Shown here: positions 12,911-27,000 of the stretch, piece after piece
How positions within the stretch are numbered: position 1 is the stretch's first letter
How the letters are laid out: every line of letters begins with the position of its first letter
Assembly (NCBI GenBank): GCA_900239685.1
Contig: OENT01000884.1
Span: 1 to 64,000 of the forward strand
Source of the DNA: Rotaria macrura
Lineage: Eukaryota > Rotifera > Eurotatoria > Philodinida > Philodinidae
DNA length: 64,000 nt
Direction of reading: 5' to 3'
The notes under the pieces: model-generated
Seen by the model: the letters and a program-made list of their open reading frames with translations, nothing else
The model's database searches: none
Told to the model about the DNA's origin: nothing
Program-made: the position numbers and the translations under genes

Positions 12911-15010
12911 TTTCTGTACCACAAATGGAATAGACGAGATCGATGATTATTCACATCGAATAAAAACGCCATTTATTCTTGGTCATAGTTTAATCATACA
13001 ATTAGACGAACGAATCATATGTACTTTTTATGAGATGAATGATTAACTTTACCTTAATCACACATTCAGTAGTAGAAATGTAATCGTACCAAGTTATTAT
13101 CCGTTTTTATTTCTGAACTCATCAATATTTGCAAACGTACAAGACCATAAATGAGAAAATCAATCTATTGTATTAACAAAATCTAAAAGATTTTGACCAA
13201 TATCGAGAAGAATAACGAAGCAATATTCCAATGTTTTACTAGCATTCCACATCAGATGTTATTTCGTATATCTCAGTCAATAAGCATACGTCGAAATGTC
13301 TATTTCTCAAAATAAATACAACTTTTATACAGAATGCAGGAGACTTGAATAGAATTTAGATTGTCATTTAAATACATCATTAGTAGGGATAACCATTAAA
13401 TAAGCAAAATTCTAATGGGCTTTCATGTAGTGACGTGATACACACATATGTTAACATCGTTGATATCTGTCACAGAAAAAAAAGAAAATCTATCATTTTC
13501 CTAGAAAAGACATAACTATCGTACTGTTGTCATGATAATTTTCTAATGCATCATCAGCATCGAAAATCTTTTCTGTCACGATTTTGACTATGAGACAATA
13601 GTTCTACTATCGATTATAAAAAAAGAAACTATAATTGATTCTAGTGTTAAAAAGATTTATTAGCCATTGAATGATATGATTTTATATCAGGCTCTCAAAA
13701 TAGAGTATACAAATTATCCTTCGAGTTCTATGTCAAAAACGTACATGGTTGGAATTTTCGTTTTTCATATCCGACTGGCAGGTGCACCGATATGAATCTG
13801 AGCTCATTTTTCTTCTCTATAAGGTATATATCAATCTTCTGATGAGTCATAGCGACCTCTGAATCACTACCTATACAACTTAAGAGTTTCGTGTTACTGC
13901 TTAAGTTATGCTATGAAACATGATTATCCATAAGCATTCAGAGCAGGAGACTTCATCATTGAAGTCTCAGTTATTTCCTTCTCGATTAAAGTACATGACG
14001 AGATAATCGCTTCTCTCTTTGCGGTTTGCATCGGCAATAGCTACAAAAATGTTGTTACTTTTGTAACATCGGATCACAGATTTTGATGCCTCAAGCGGCT
14101 TTGCAGATTTTCCGACATGCTGCATTTTATTCTCTTGATGATCTATTATTTAGATGATGACATTTTTTGCATGAATTCCCAACATAGTTACAGTAGCTCT
14201 ATTAAGTTTTACATTATGGATTTGTACGAATTGTAATCAAAGCTTGATTTCCTCTCTTTTAGCATTTATTGATGCATATAAAATCACAGAGAGCTACAGA
14301 TTCTATACTAGTTTGGTCTATTAATGAAATATTCATTAGACATTGGAATTATGAAGTAACTGTAAAAGTGTTGGGAGTCTTCCAATAGGTTTGTTGTGTT
14401 CTTTTCTTTGGCTCTGCCAAAAACATTGTGAAAATTATAAAACAGGAAATCCATTATATCATCAATTACAATCATAAACAGTGATTTCATAAAATATATT
14501 TAATGAATACTACTTCAACCAAAGTAGTGTAATTGGTGTTTCTTGATAGAAATCGTCATTGATGCCAGAAAACTAGTTTAATGTACTTACAAAAATAAAC
14601 ACTTGCATGATCAATATTTCGAAAAAGTCGATGCAAAAAATCTAGAAAAGTTTGTGTCTACTGACAGATAAGGAATCCAATTCTGGATCGTATTTGGCAA
14701 GCAAAATTCTGTTCTATGTTTACAATTTTCGAATATACACGTTTAGCTGTAAACAATAGAATCATTAAATCAAAAAGATTGATTTAGGAATATTATAATT
14801 GAACTCAATATTTATTTGTTCCATAAATAAATAGTCAATAACAAATCATTATTTTGTAAATGTCATTGACTAATTCATATTGACTATTCAGTCAAAATAA
14901 TGACAACACTTCTGTTAGAAAGTAATAGAAAGTAAAAACCAGTAAATATTTAATCGTCCAATTTCATATTTAAAAAGTGAATGTGTATCGATAGATTTAT
15001 TTAGTATAGT
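12911..15010. other. 2.1 kb intergenic stretch between convergent genes
   Basis: It lies between the 3' ends of the small plus-strand gene and CFAP54 (minus). AT-rich, with no supported open frame or repeat element seen. Confidence 0.45.
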
Positions 15011-18000
15011 TTAGTCCTGAGTTGGCAAGAGTGTATTCAAAGATTGTTTTAAACTATTCATAAACCAATCACGAAGGTTTGTATTACTTGTTTGGGCTCC
15101 GAATTTTGCATTTAGAAAATTTTCAAGTTCAACATATGCTTTTGTGTCAGTTAGACGAGGTATAATCTAAAATACAAATAATCATAGATTTGAATTCATA
15201 CGAGTTCAACAATACTTTTTGTACAGTTGCATCCTCTTCGTTACCAACCATTTTCACTGTATCTGCTCCAGTTAAAATGTTCACTAATTCTTGTAGAATA
15301 GAATTTATTTGACTCTAGAAAAGAAAAGAACGCATGAAGTTCACTGTTCTATTTACTTTGTGTCTTACTTGATTGATTTGTTTTGGATCATTCTCAGCAA
15401 CTTGAGCAATTGGCAAATATCTACATGATCAATATTATTTCAAAATCTACTTGAGAATACTCGAAATACATACTTTTTATAGATATTCAACAATTGATCT
15501 AACGGTATTGAAACTACATTGATAAAATCATCTTTCGCTGTGGTATAAAAACCATAGATAGGTGACACTTGTTCGTTTTGCATTTGTTTAGTATTTATTC
15601 GTATTGTATCCGAAGAATACCACGCTAGACTGAAGGCAGCTGTTGGATGATGATCAGGTAATTCTCGTTTCATCATAGTAGCATTCGTATTAGGACATTG
15701 TCCAAGGTCTTCATCATTAATTAAATTCATTCCACTCATACTTGTTTGCGCACTGCGTATTGTACGTGCCGATGATATTGATGCTCGTCCAGGTAATTTA
15801 TCTGTTGTCGATGATGTTGCTTGTAGAACATTTTGAATATAAGTTTCGGATGGATATATAGCGATACATTGTGATGAATAATGTGATAATAGTTGTAATG
15901 TTTGTGTAACACCAATAAAACGTGGTAATACGCGTAAAAAGAAAAGATTACATCGACCAACAGCATCACAATCCAATGAAAGTAATTGACGATTATCGAT
16001 ACGTTTTGCAACAGCATTTTGATAATCTAAAACATCAACATATTAAGATACTTTTCATATAGACATGTTTTTGATCAAAAAACTGCACATCAGTAAAGAT
16101 AATATAAGACTTGATCTTTCAAATGTCGATTTTTCATGTGTCCTGCTTCAATGAGTTTTACTTTTTAGAACAAAGCTTCGGCGTTATTATTTAGAAGCAT
16201 ACTCTGTTGATTGGCGCACCACTTTCCGCGATGTCAAGTATTTTTTTAATTTAAAACGTAACCATCTTATAGAAAATTCTTAGTCTGTTAATAATTTCCT
16301 GTCAATGCCAACGGCAAGAGAGAGAGAGAGAAAGTTGATAGCCATAATCTTGATGGTATTTTTAGGTTTTACCCTTACACAGGATATTGATCTTGTTTTT
16401 AGTAGACAACTAAATTTTCCGATTGTCTTAGTTGCAATAAGTTTTTGACGCTCTGAATTATGATATCCATGTGAAAAATTTCCCATCAACTTTTTTTCTA
16501 TAAGCTCAGGCGTATCTAGAAATTTTCTATTATGGACATGAACTTCGACTAAAAATCGACTCTTTGAAATCGATGAGGAAATGTTCTTAAATTGATTGAA
16601 TGTCTTACTTAAAAGATGTAGCCATGTTATATCTTGTGCTGCAGCAATATTTAGACGATCAAGTTTAGAATCGAATGATTCCGGTAAAGATTTTGCTTCG
16701 AAATGTGGTGCCAACGTAAGAATTTCTCGCTCTGCTTCACCTAATTCACAAACAAGAAAGAAACATGAATATGTAACATGCCATAATTTAACTCACTTTT
16801 ATAAATTCGTCTCCGTTCTGGAAATACAAAATAACCGATTATGTCACTTGCTATATATATTGGCCAATGTAGTTCATTCGTATCAGAAAATTCTTCAGCT
16901 AAACCAGGTAATTGTACGCTAAAACATGGACATACATTGAAAAAGAAAAAACAAATACACGAAACTATTCTATCTACCGTTTCCTTTGATTAAGTGCCAT
17001 TTGTGTTGCTGCACGTATGGCAATAGCTGCTGCTTGTTTTAATTGTTGTTGTTGTTGACGTCGTAAATTGTCGTTAACAACCGCTATACTTGAACGTGTG
17101 TTTGTTTGTCTTGCTTTTAATATTGATGGTCGTTCATTCGTTGGCGTTGATGGTTGTTCAGAAGCTTCAGTAATTGTTAGAGATTTTGCCGATAATTTTA
17201 ATCCTTTTGTAGATGATAGTTGTGCATATTCGAGTAAAGCCATAGCCAATTCAAAATAGCATGTTTGAATAAATTGACCATCGTTTGTACTGAAGTAACA
17301 AAGACGTATGGCATCTAATAGTTGTTGTGAAATCGTTCTCAATGGCATGGCTATTATTGATGTTGATGTTGATGGACGTCTTTGTAAACGAGCTATACGA
17401 GCCAAATGTAATAGACATTCATAATCTATATTCACATAACGTTCGACTACCATTTGATTAAGTGTTAAACATTGGCGAAAGAGTGATTGAGCACTTTCAA
17501 ACAAATCATTCATTCTTGGACTTTCATCGAATGATCGATATACATAATCGACAACCATGGTTGCCGTACGTAATTTAGCGAATATGAACGGAAGAAGTAA
17601 TGATGAATAAAGATTATTCATTGGCATTATAGGCATAGAAAACCAATCAGGATGATGATTACAACTTGTCATTTGAATACGTTCACGTATTTGAACAAAC
17701 TAAAAATGTTGAAATAAAATATTCAATCAATCATTAAGAACTAGATTGATTCAAGTAATTTTCTATTCCATCTATTGGCAATATTTAGTTCATTGAAAGA
17801 CACTTGTTTTTTTTGTTTCTTTAAGAAAAACACTCAAACAAATCAAAAATAGATTTCAAATAATAACACACATCGAAATCTTGAAAAACAATTTTATTTG
17901 TCCCACATAGGAACTTGCAGAAATAAAGACTAAATTCAATTTCAAAGAATATTCAAAAGTCAAACAACATTCATAGATAATAACTCGAAAAAAATGACTT

Positions 18001-21000
18001 GTTAGTCAAATGCACTAATCTAATGTTTGCATATTGTAACAAAATATTCGTTTTTACTTATTTCATTTTCCTACTTAAGATTGCAGTTCCACTCGCTCTT
18101 GTTGACGATGATTCAAACTACATTTAATGTCTGTATGCAAACTTTCAATCGAGTTTCTTCAGTATCTGTCTCAAGTTATATCTGACTATTCTATGAACGA
18201 ATTCTTCCGAAACGTTCTTTGACAGTTAAGGTGATCCGATAGAATGCAACGTGAGAGACGTATCTTTAAAAGTATCATTCTGTTGACCGATAGGTATCAT
18301 GCTTTGAGTGTTCACTATCTTTTTTTTTGTACAATCAATGGTCATTTTACACTGCTTGAACCAAGAAAATTGTTGAACTTCAGAGATTATCTTATCAAAG
18401 TTCTTTATCCATAGTATTTAATTAAATATCAATGAGCTGCAAGCACGCATGATCTTAGAAATAAATAGATGACCACAGTTCAAAAACTAATTTGTGTAAA
18501 TGACGTGTCGGTCCAATTTTCTTACTTTCTCGATAATGATTTATATGACCAGCATGACACTTTGAGAACAGATCGACTTCGGCTAAAGGATAAGATATTG
18601 CTTCAGCTAACAGTTCTCAGAATTCGTCTTCAGGTTGAAATAGAAGTCACATGTCAAGAATTTAGCACATAGTTTCTTGCCTATCTTGGAAATCATGTTA
18701 GCATCACATAAGGCTGAAACTTCATCTACAAACATTTCATTCGAAATTAGCTTCACGGCTACTCTCACTTTAGTTCAAATTCAAATGTACGTTTTACTCT
18801 ACTGAAGTTATTGATTGTCTACAAAGAAAGAAGTTGATAGATACTTAAAGTAAAACTACGTGTTACATCAATTATTCACAGCAACAAGGGTTAAAATTTG
18901 TATGAATTCTAGATTGATAATCTCTGAGTAGTTCATGACTATTTCCATTAGTCAAACCTTTATATACTCAAGGGATGAGCGGAAACTAATAGTAATCAGC
19001 TAGAATAACTCTTGAATGAAAAATATCGTTTGATTACGTACGAAATCTATTAAAGGCGCTTGTAATCTATCATTATCTTTTTCTTCAATCAATTTTGTAA
19101 CAGTTCCGCCTAAATCTTGAACACATTTATGTTCCAGAAGAAGTATATGCGTTAATAATTTCTTATGTAAGATATCGATTGATATAATATTATTTTGTTT
19201 AACAGTTAAAGCAGATTGAAATACTTGTAGAGCAGCTGTTAATCCTTGAATATTTTCATCAATCGAAACTAATTCAGTTAAATTATATAATGATTTATAA
19301 AGTAAAAATGTTCCATACATTGATTCACATTGATATTCTTCTGATTCCTTTAATCCATGTTCAATATAAACATTAGCATTAGCAAATTCTTCACGTACAC
19401 TATCATCAATACCATTTACTTTACCTAATGTATTGATTTGTTGTAATAAAACGTAACAAAGATAAGCACGTTGTTTCAACCACATATAAACATTTAAATT
19501 TTGAGAATAACGTGTGTTATAAAGAATATTTAAGGCATTTAATTTTTTTCGTGGATATCGACTTACAGCACTTAAACGTGGATAGGCTGATTTACGTTTT
19601 GCTGATCTAATGAATAGAAAAACAAGGTATAGATGGATTAGTCCTAGAAGAAGATTCTGCCTTGATAGTTTTAGTCTTACCCACTAGCTACTTTTCGATC
19701 AGAAACATTCTCTTCACCAATCATGGATAGAACTTTCAGAATTTCCATAGCGTATCTGGCTGCTAATTGATCTAAATGACATTGATGAGCACATTCCGCT
19801 AACAATGATAAACAGTCGATAAGTAGCTGATGCTCGAACGATTGTAAATTCGATGGATAATCACGAGACATTTCATCGGTTTGTTGTAAGACACTTAGAC
19901 ATCTTTCGGCAAATAATTTTCCTGCACCAACAAGATAGGATTTTACATGAACAAATGTATGTGTTGTTTCATCTTGAAAAGCAAATGATCTCAATCGTTG
20001 TGCTGATGCTGAAAAATAAAAGATGATAAAGAATGAAATGAAACATGTCATATTCGGTCATGTCTTTTGAGATGCTTCTCATAGAGTTCACTCGACATAT
20101 TATTGACATTCGTATGTAGACTATCGAAAACATACGATGAATATTTGAAATTTATCGAAGTACTGACTACGTGAGAAAAGAAACATAGGTCGACAATCTT
20201 GTTATTAGACTAATTTTAACTATTGAATCCGATGAACGTCGTTGCTCGATAATTTTTCCTACGAATGATTTTAAAGTCACTTTGAACATTATTTCCCATC
20301 CTCATCTATCTGAATTCCCCAGGTTTCGATGACTTCATGATGTGGATTTATCGTATAAAATTCTTGTTTCCTAGATCATTTGAGTAGTCCAAATGAAGTC
20401 TGATCCCATGATCTATTGGAGATTTTTTATACGAATCTCTTATGTTGATCTCAAGTTGAGGTCAATGTAATGAAACATACTCTCATGTGAGTTAGAAAAC
20501 TGAAAGAAAATTTAAGCATTTGTTCGTTTTAGATTACAGTCCTTCGACTTCTTCGATAATAAAACAAAGCATTGTCATTACAACCGATCTGCTGGACGAT
20601 GAGAACCGTTTCTGTGGAGCACGAGTGAAATCATCGATATTTTTAGAAGCATTTCAAATAGTTTATACAAAAATAAATGCACTGCTTGCTAGCTGAAAAT
20701 TAAATTTACTTAAGCGAGAGCCACCAAAGGCTCCTTTTGAACGTGCATCAGTCAGAGTTGCTGTTAAATGTTGTTTCAAATCACTATTACTAGAAATACA
20801 TATCTAAATAGAACCGATCAATTATCAAATACACGAAACTTACCGAAATAGATCCAAATTAGCAATGACTGGTATTCGTGAAGCCATGCGAATAAAAAGT
20901 AATGATAGAAGATAATGAAATTCAATCGATAGATGAGATCCATAGAGATGAGACACTGTTGGAGATAGTCGAATTGATAGAAGTCCATCCAATATCTAAT

Positions 21001-24000
21001 AAAAAGATATGTATTTGTTATTTCAATTAGTATTTAAAAACAGTTTACAATGGTATGTATTTATCTAATATTTGATCCAATGATTCAAGAGAATTTTGAA
21101 AAGAGAGTCATAACCTTTTTCTTTGAAGAAATCTCCATTGATAAATACAATATGAAGTCGTCATCAAAAGAATGTAAAATGAAACAGCCTGGTTTTTTAT
21201 AACAGTGAAACTGAAATCATCTTTTCTTGCTCTCAAATTTTCTCAGTATGCTGAGTATCCCTGAACTATTTAGCGTAGATGCCTAAGCAAGCTCTGGCGA
21301 TAGTTAGCTTTGGTCGAAATAAACATTAATTTTAGAGATGTATTTTTATAGACAAAAATGAAGAAGTTACAATAAAAAACGAAAAACTTTTGTTTCACGA
21401 ACAGACTCTCAAGGAATGATGTCTAACTGTATAGTTAAGGAGAATATTTATCCATTGATATAACTATTTGTAAAGAGCTTCCTCAATCGTGAATCGGCAT
21501 ATACGAACGAAATCTGTATGTTTGACTTTTCGATTCAAACTTTCGTAAGTATAAAGAATACATAAACAACGATAATAAGGAAGTTAAATAAGCGAATTTT
21601 CTCGAAGATTCATTCTTTCGTTAGCTTTATTTATTATGCAAATTGATGCATCATACATACAAAATCTTTGATCGATATCCATTAACTTACTCCGATATTG
21701 TATTCTGATATGATACTCTTTGAATTATCAAAATATTGTTGCTAGAGATAAGAGAAAAGAAAATTTTATTCACATTGAACAAAATTCATGATTGATTTTT
21801 ACTTTGAATTTTGCTGAAACTGGATCAGCATTATGTGATCGATAACGTCCCGATAATTGTGTACTTGGTAGTTTTTGTCCATCTAGAAGTATTTGAATAA
21901 TAATATGTGCTTCATGAAAGAGATCCAATTGAATGAGTGCACGCAGACGTATTAATCGTGATTGTACTGTATGTTGTAAATTTCGACAATGTAAAGCAAA
22001 TAGATCATAGAGAGCAATAACAGGAAGAATCTAAATGTAAAGCAGCAATTCAAGTCAATGTTTTATTTGAAAATGATTCATGCGAACTAAATAAGTTTAG
22101 TATTGTGTCAGAGATCGAATAAAAAATATCGGATGAAAAATGAATTTATTTATTTTCGTTTGACTCATACTTACATGAAGACAAATATCGTGCCGAATAA
22201 GTGCTTCACATGTATAAGCTAAAGTATCCATCAACGATCGTGGATTTAAACGAAATTCATCACTTGTTAGTTGAATACCCGGCCATAAAGAAAAGGAATT
22301 ATCAATAATCAATGTAGCATAATCAATATCGTGTTCCGAATGTGGTAAACTATAGAAAAATACTGAACGTAAAAAGTACGAACTCAATAAACATGTTTGA
22401 AGATGTTGATCACAATTTATATGAATATGATATCTAGAAGAAGTCCGTATTTGTTTTATTTCTTGAGCTAAAGAAATTCAAATCATATACATACTTGGCT
22501 AATTTACAAGCTACAACAGCCCCTAACAAACAACCCCAAATACCACATTTTTGAAGTAGTTGTACTCGATTTGAAAGTAAATTTTTTAAAGTATCATTAC
22601 TAAACCAACTTGTTACAACATCATTACCATCAAGTATGGCATCAATAACGTTGCACCAGGCTGTTTTTGATTCCCTGTTAAAATAGATTTCGAATATTGA
22701 AATAAAGATGTAGTAATATTTAATTTGATATATATATATATCTTACATAGACTTATCACAATGGAAATATAAATCACCTAGTTCAGTCAATACTTGACAA
22801 TATTGATCGCGACGATTTTGACCCAATAATAATTCTAGAAATATTCGACATATGTGTTTCGTGTTTTAAAATGACTAGTTCATGAATGTATAAGATAAGT
22901 CACAATTGACTATACTCTTGTTTGTTAATCTTTTAGTATTTTGACGAATGGAAATTGAAAATTCTCTAGATTACTAAGCGCTAGAAACAAAGTTGAGCTT
23001 CTATGAAATATTTTGTATGTCACTACATCCAAACAGTACAGATTAGAATCTAACTGATTTTTTTCATTTACTAAAATACATATTTTGAATGCAGATTATG
23101 AATTAGTTCGTTCTTCGTTGACCTTCACATATCACTTAAATTACGATATGATTATTAAGAAATAGATTTAACACGGAAATCTATCATTCAACATCTTCTT
23201 TAGTAACCGTACGAAAATCTTTTCATATAAATTTACAAAAAAAACAGAATTTCTCTCACTTGATATTGCTTGATATGCTTCAATCACTGATTCTTTTGTA
23301 ATTTGAGATGCTGGTGATGTATCAATTTTATTGTTTACTGACGGTGAAAAATCTAGTTGTTCACCAGCTGTTAATGGCCGATAGACGACTGTCGGCATGG
23401 ATTCTTTTTTCTTTGATGAATCTTCATCCTTTGATGGAGCGATTTCCATGAACGGCGTAAATGTAAGAAAATCTTTCGCTATCTGTTGTTCTTGTTTATA
23501 TAAATAAAATGCTAACATTTTCCGACATTCAAGTACCGATCGAGATGAATAATATGTTTTATCTAGTGCTTGTCGTAGAAGTTTACGACTAAATTCAACA
23601 TCAAGTGGGATACTAATTAATTCTTGTGCACGATTAGTTTCTTTAAAAATTGGTTAAAAAAAAACAAAAAAAATATCACAAAGAAATATCTCAATTAAAT
23701 CATAACTTACGTGCATAGTAATCGGTACCCTTAGGATCAAGTCGAGCACCAAGACTTAATGTTGATGCTGAATGAATTCGACCCGTATTTACATTTGAAG
23801 ATTTCGATATTTTAAATAGTTTCTCTGATCGAAGTGTATAAAAATCGTCTGGATGTATAGGTCGACCGAGAGCTGTAATAGCATCTTTGAAATGTGGTTG
23901 ATCAGTTGAAAATGATCGATCTTTTAATTGTTCTAATAAAGCAGTTTGAGCTGCAATCAAAAATGGACTTACAAAATCAGCAAAATAATGACTAAAACAA

Positions 24001-27000
24001 AAAGAAATGTTTACATAGACAACATGAAACTAGCAGAGAAACTATCTGAAAATAATATCCATCGTTGAAGTTCAATGTAAATCTACAATAGTGTATCGAA
24101 AATTCACTCTACCAATACGTTTGATGACTCGTCGAATATTCATTGAAAATTGATAGAATTCTTATGTTTCACTATTTAATTGATACTCAACGATAAGTAA
24201 ATGCAATAGATCGTATCGACAAATAACTGTTTTCAGTAGAATCTAGTCTAATCAAAAGTTCTATGATGAACTTTTACGATAGATATTAAATTTGGATAGT
24301 TCTCTTTTATAAGAACATTACATACTCAGATAAAGCATTAAATCGAATGGCTATGGTTCCTAACTTTTCCCATTTTGCAGCTAGATATAGTGATTCTAAT
24401 GAACGTAAAATAAATTTTCTTATAAATCTTAAATCCATTAATACAGTTCGGTCTTGTGGTTGTTCAAAATTAAATGTTGCACTTGTCCATGAACATTCGA
24501 TATGTGTAAACCATTGATTTAGTTTATTAGTATTTGAATTCATTAATGTATCATTATTATTATCATAGAATGGTTTTGCACGATGGAGCATATCGAGAAG
24601 TGATTCACTTGCTAGATACATGGCTTGATAGCCTTGTGAAAATAAAGCATTGATTGAAAAGATTTTACTCAATGTTGTCGTTGATAAATATTGTATTAGT
24701 TGTTCCATTGAATCATAAAATGATTTACAAGTATTTTGTAGCAGTGTCCAATTATTGGAACGATGTGCAAAGACAACAGCATGACGATAATGTAAATAGA
24801 AACGATCAATATATGCGCGAATACGTTTAAAACCATAGATATCACCGACGCCAGGATCATTGAATTCACGTCGTGGTGAAATAGATGATGATAATTTCTT
24901 CGATTGAGATGGACGATTAGGAGAAACTTGTTTACGATCACGAACTGAACTCATATCGTCACCTTTTTGACCGAGATATATAGTTGGATCTGATATTTGT
25001 CCTAAATATAAAGAAAAGATATTTTTGTTTTTCGATTCTATTTTATAATATTTACACAGATAGAAAGTGAACTGTATTTTTTGTTGTCAAAGGTCACGCA
25101 TGGAATGTCAAAATCATTTTCCATAAGATTATAAACTGAAAACAAGTCAATACTTCCTCTCTCCCTGCCCCTTCACACCCTGCTGTTTAAATCTGACGTT
25201 TGATAGAGACGAAATTTTGCTTTGCTATAATACAACAAAGAAACATAGACTAATCGAATATATCTGATTGTAAACTTGGTTTTGTGGCAAGCGTAAAGAA
25301 AAACATTTTATATCTGTCTATTCTAATTTTCTTTTACCGTTTTTACAATGAGAATAGACAAGAAAGAAAAAAGAAAACTTCCTCATCTTGTTCTTTTAGT
25401 GTCTCGGGAAAATTTTTCTCTCTCGGTATCTGAATTCCTAAAATTGACAATGGCATGAATATAACACAATATTTCCAATCATTGATCTAGATAAGATTTG
25501 ATTTTTTCATACCAATTATTAGATCATTAATTATTTCAACACGATCTTTGACCTCGGCTTGTGTAAAATGAATGTCAAATTTTCGTTCTAATGTTGGATC
25601 ATCAAGTATTTCATCGTCTGTTACATTACGAATAATAAGATTCGTTTGATCATAAGTAAATAAACTTGGATTGATACGATCAAATCTATATGATCCATCA
25701 TCTATTAATGCTTGAATTCTATCATTGGACTCTTTAATTACGTGTGGTATACGATCGAGACAGAATAGTCCATTCAGTAATTCGTATTGTGAACGCCACA
25801 CAAGTTCATCACCGATAAATCGACGAAATTTTTTTCTTGCTATCCTTTGATGATAGAGATCAGGTAATACATTGAATAATTTATCAATAGCCTAATCAAA
25901 TTGAAAAACAAAATAAGAAAATAAATCAATCCGTGTTTTCATTTTAAATCTATTCGTGACATTCTTTTGATTCTATTACTAAACCTTAAACATGATACAA
26001 ACAGATTCATGACAAGCCTCTCTTTCTCTCTCCCACTCTGATGATTTGTTTCTTCTAATCTCTACACTATATATAAATACGTATACAATGACATCAAAAT
26101 AACATCAAATAACAATGAATACAATATCGTATTTTCTATCAATTATTATTCTCAAGATTTATCTGACTGAAGCGTCTAACACTACAATTTCTGGCATTCA
26201 TATACAAATATTTGATAATATAGCTGAAATTTCTCGTCCAATATCAGCATTTGATTTACCAATAACTTATTCACAAGAAGAATGGCAAGATATTCGATCA
26301 GATTCATTTCGGCTCATTGGTGATTATGTCAATGTTCAGGCACAAGTTATTTCTTACAATCGAAAATCATTAAACGGTGAAAAAATTTTAATTCAACGCA
26401 ATTCAAAAAATGATACATATACAGATGGCATAATGATTGATGAAACAAAACGTTTAGTACATGATTTAATTGATAATACATATTATACCATAAGTTCAGA
26501 TCGTATTAGATATTTATCTATTCCAGCAGATAGAAAATATTCAGTTAATTTTATATTTTATACAAGTAATGTCGAACAACTATATGTACGTTATTTACAA
26601 AATAATATCAAATGGAAAGTACGCTATGATCTTCTACTGGATATTAATGACGATAATTCCATTTTACAAGCCTATGCTGATATAAGAAATGATGGTAGTT
26701 CAATATTAGTCATTGATTCAGCTCAACTAATCAGTGGTGATGTTAATATTCGACTGTCTTCATCTTCATCATCAACATACAACTATGCTAATGGTGGACC
26801 TAATTTTGGTTATGCTCCACCGAATCTTGATTTTCTACAAGCAATGCCTACAACAACCACAATGCCGACAATTTCTTCAAGTCAAGAAGTAGCCGGTTTG
26901 TATGTTTTTTCAATCAATCAAACGTTTACTCTCGATCCTCATACAAATTATATTCTTCCAATGTTTCGTCCAACAATTGACATTGAACGTTATGGTTTAA

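Noticed and set aside
16310..16340. GA repeat inside an apparent CFAP54 reading frame
   Set aside because: It lies downstream of a good donor (GTAAG near 16610) and is therefore intronic, not coding.
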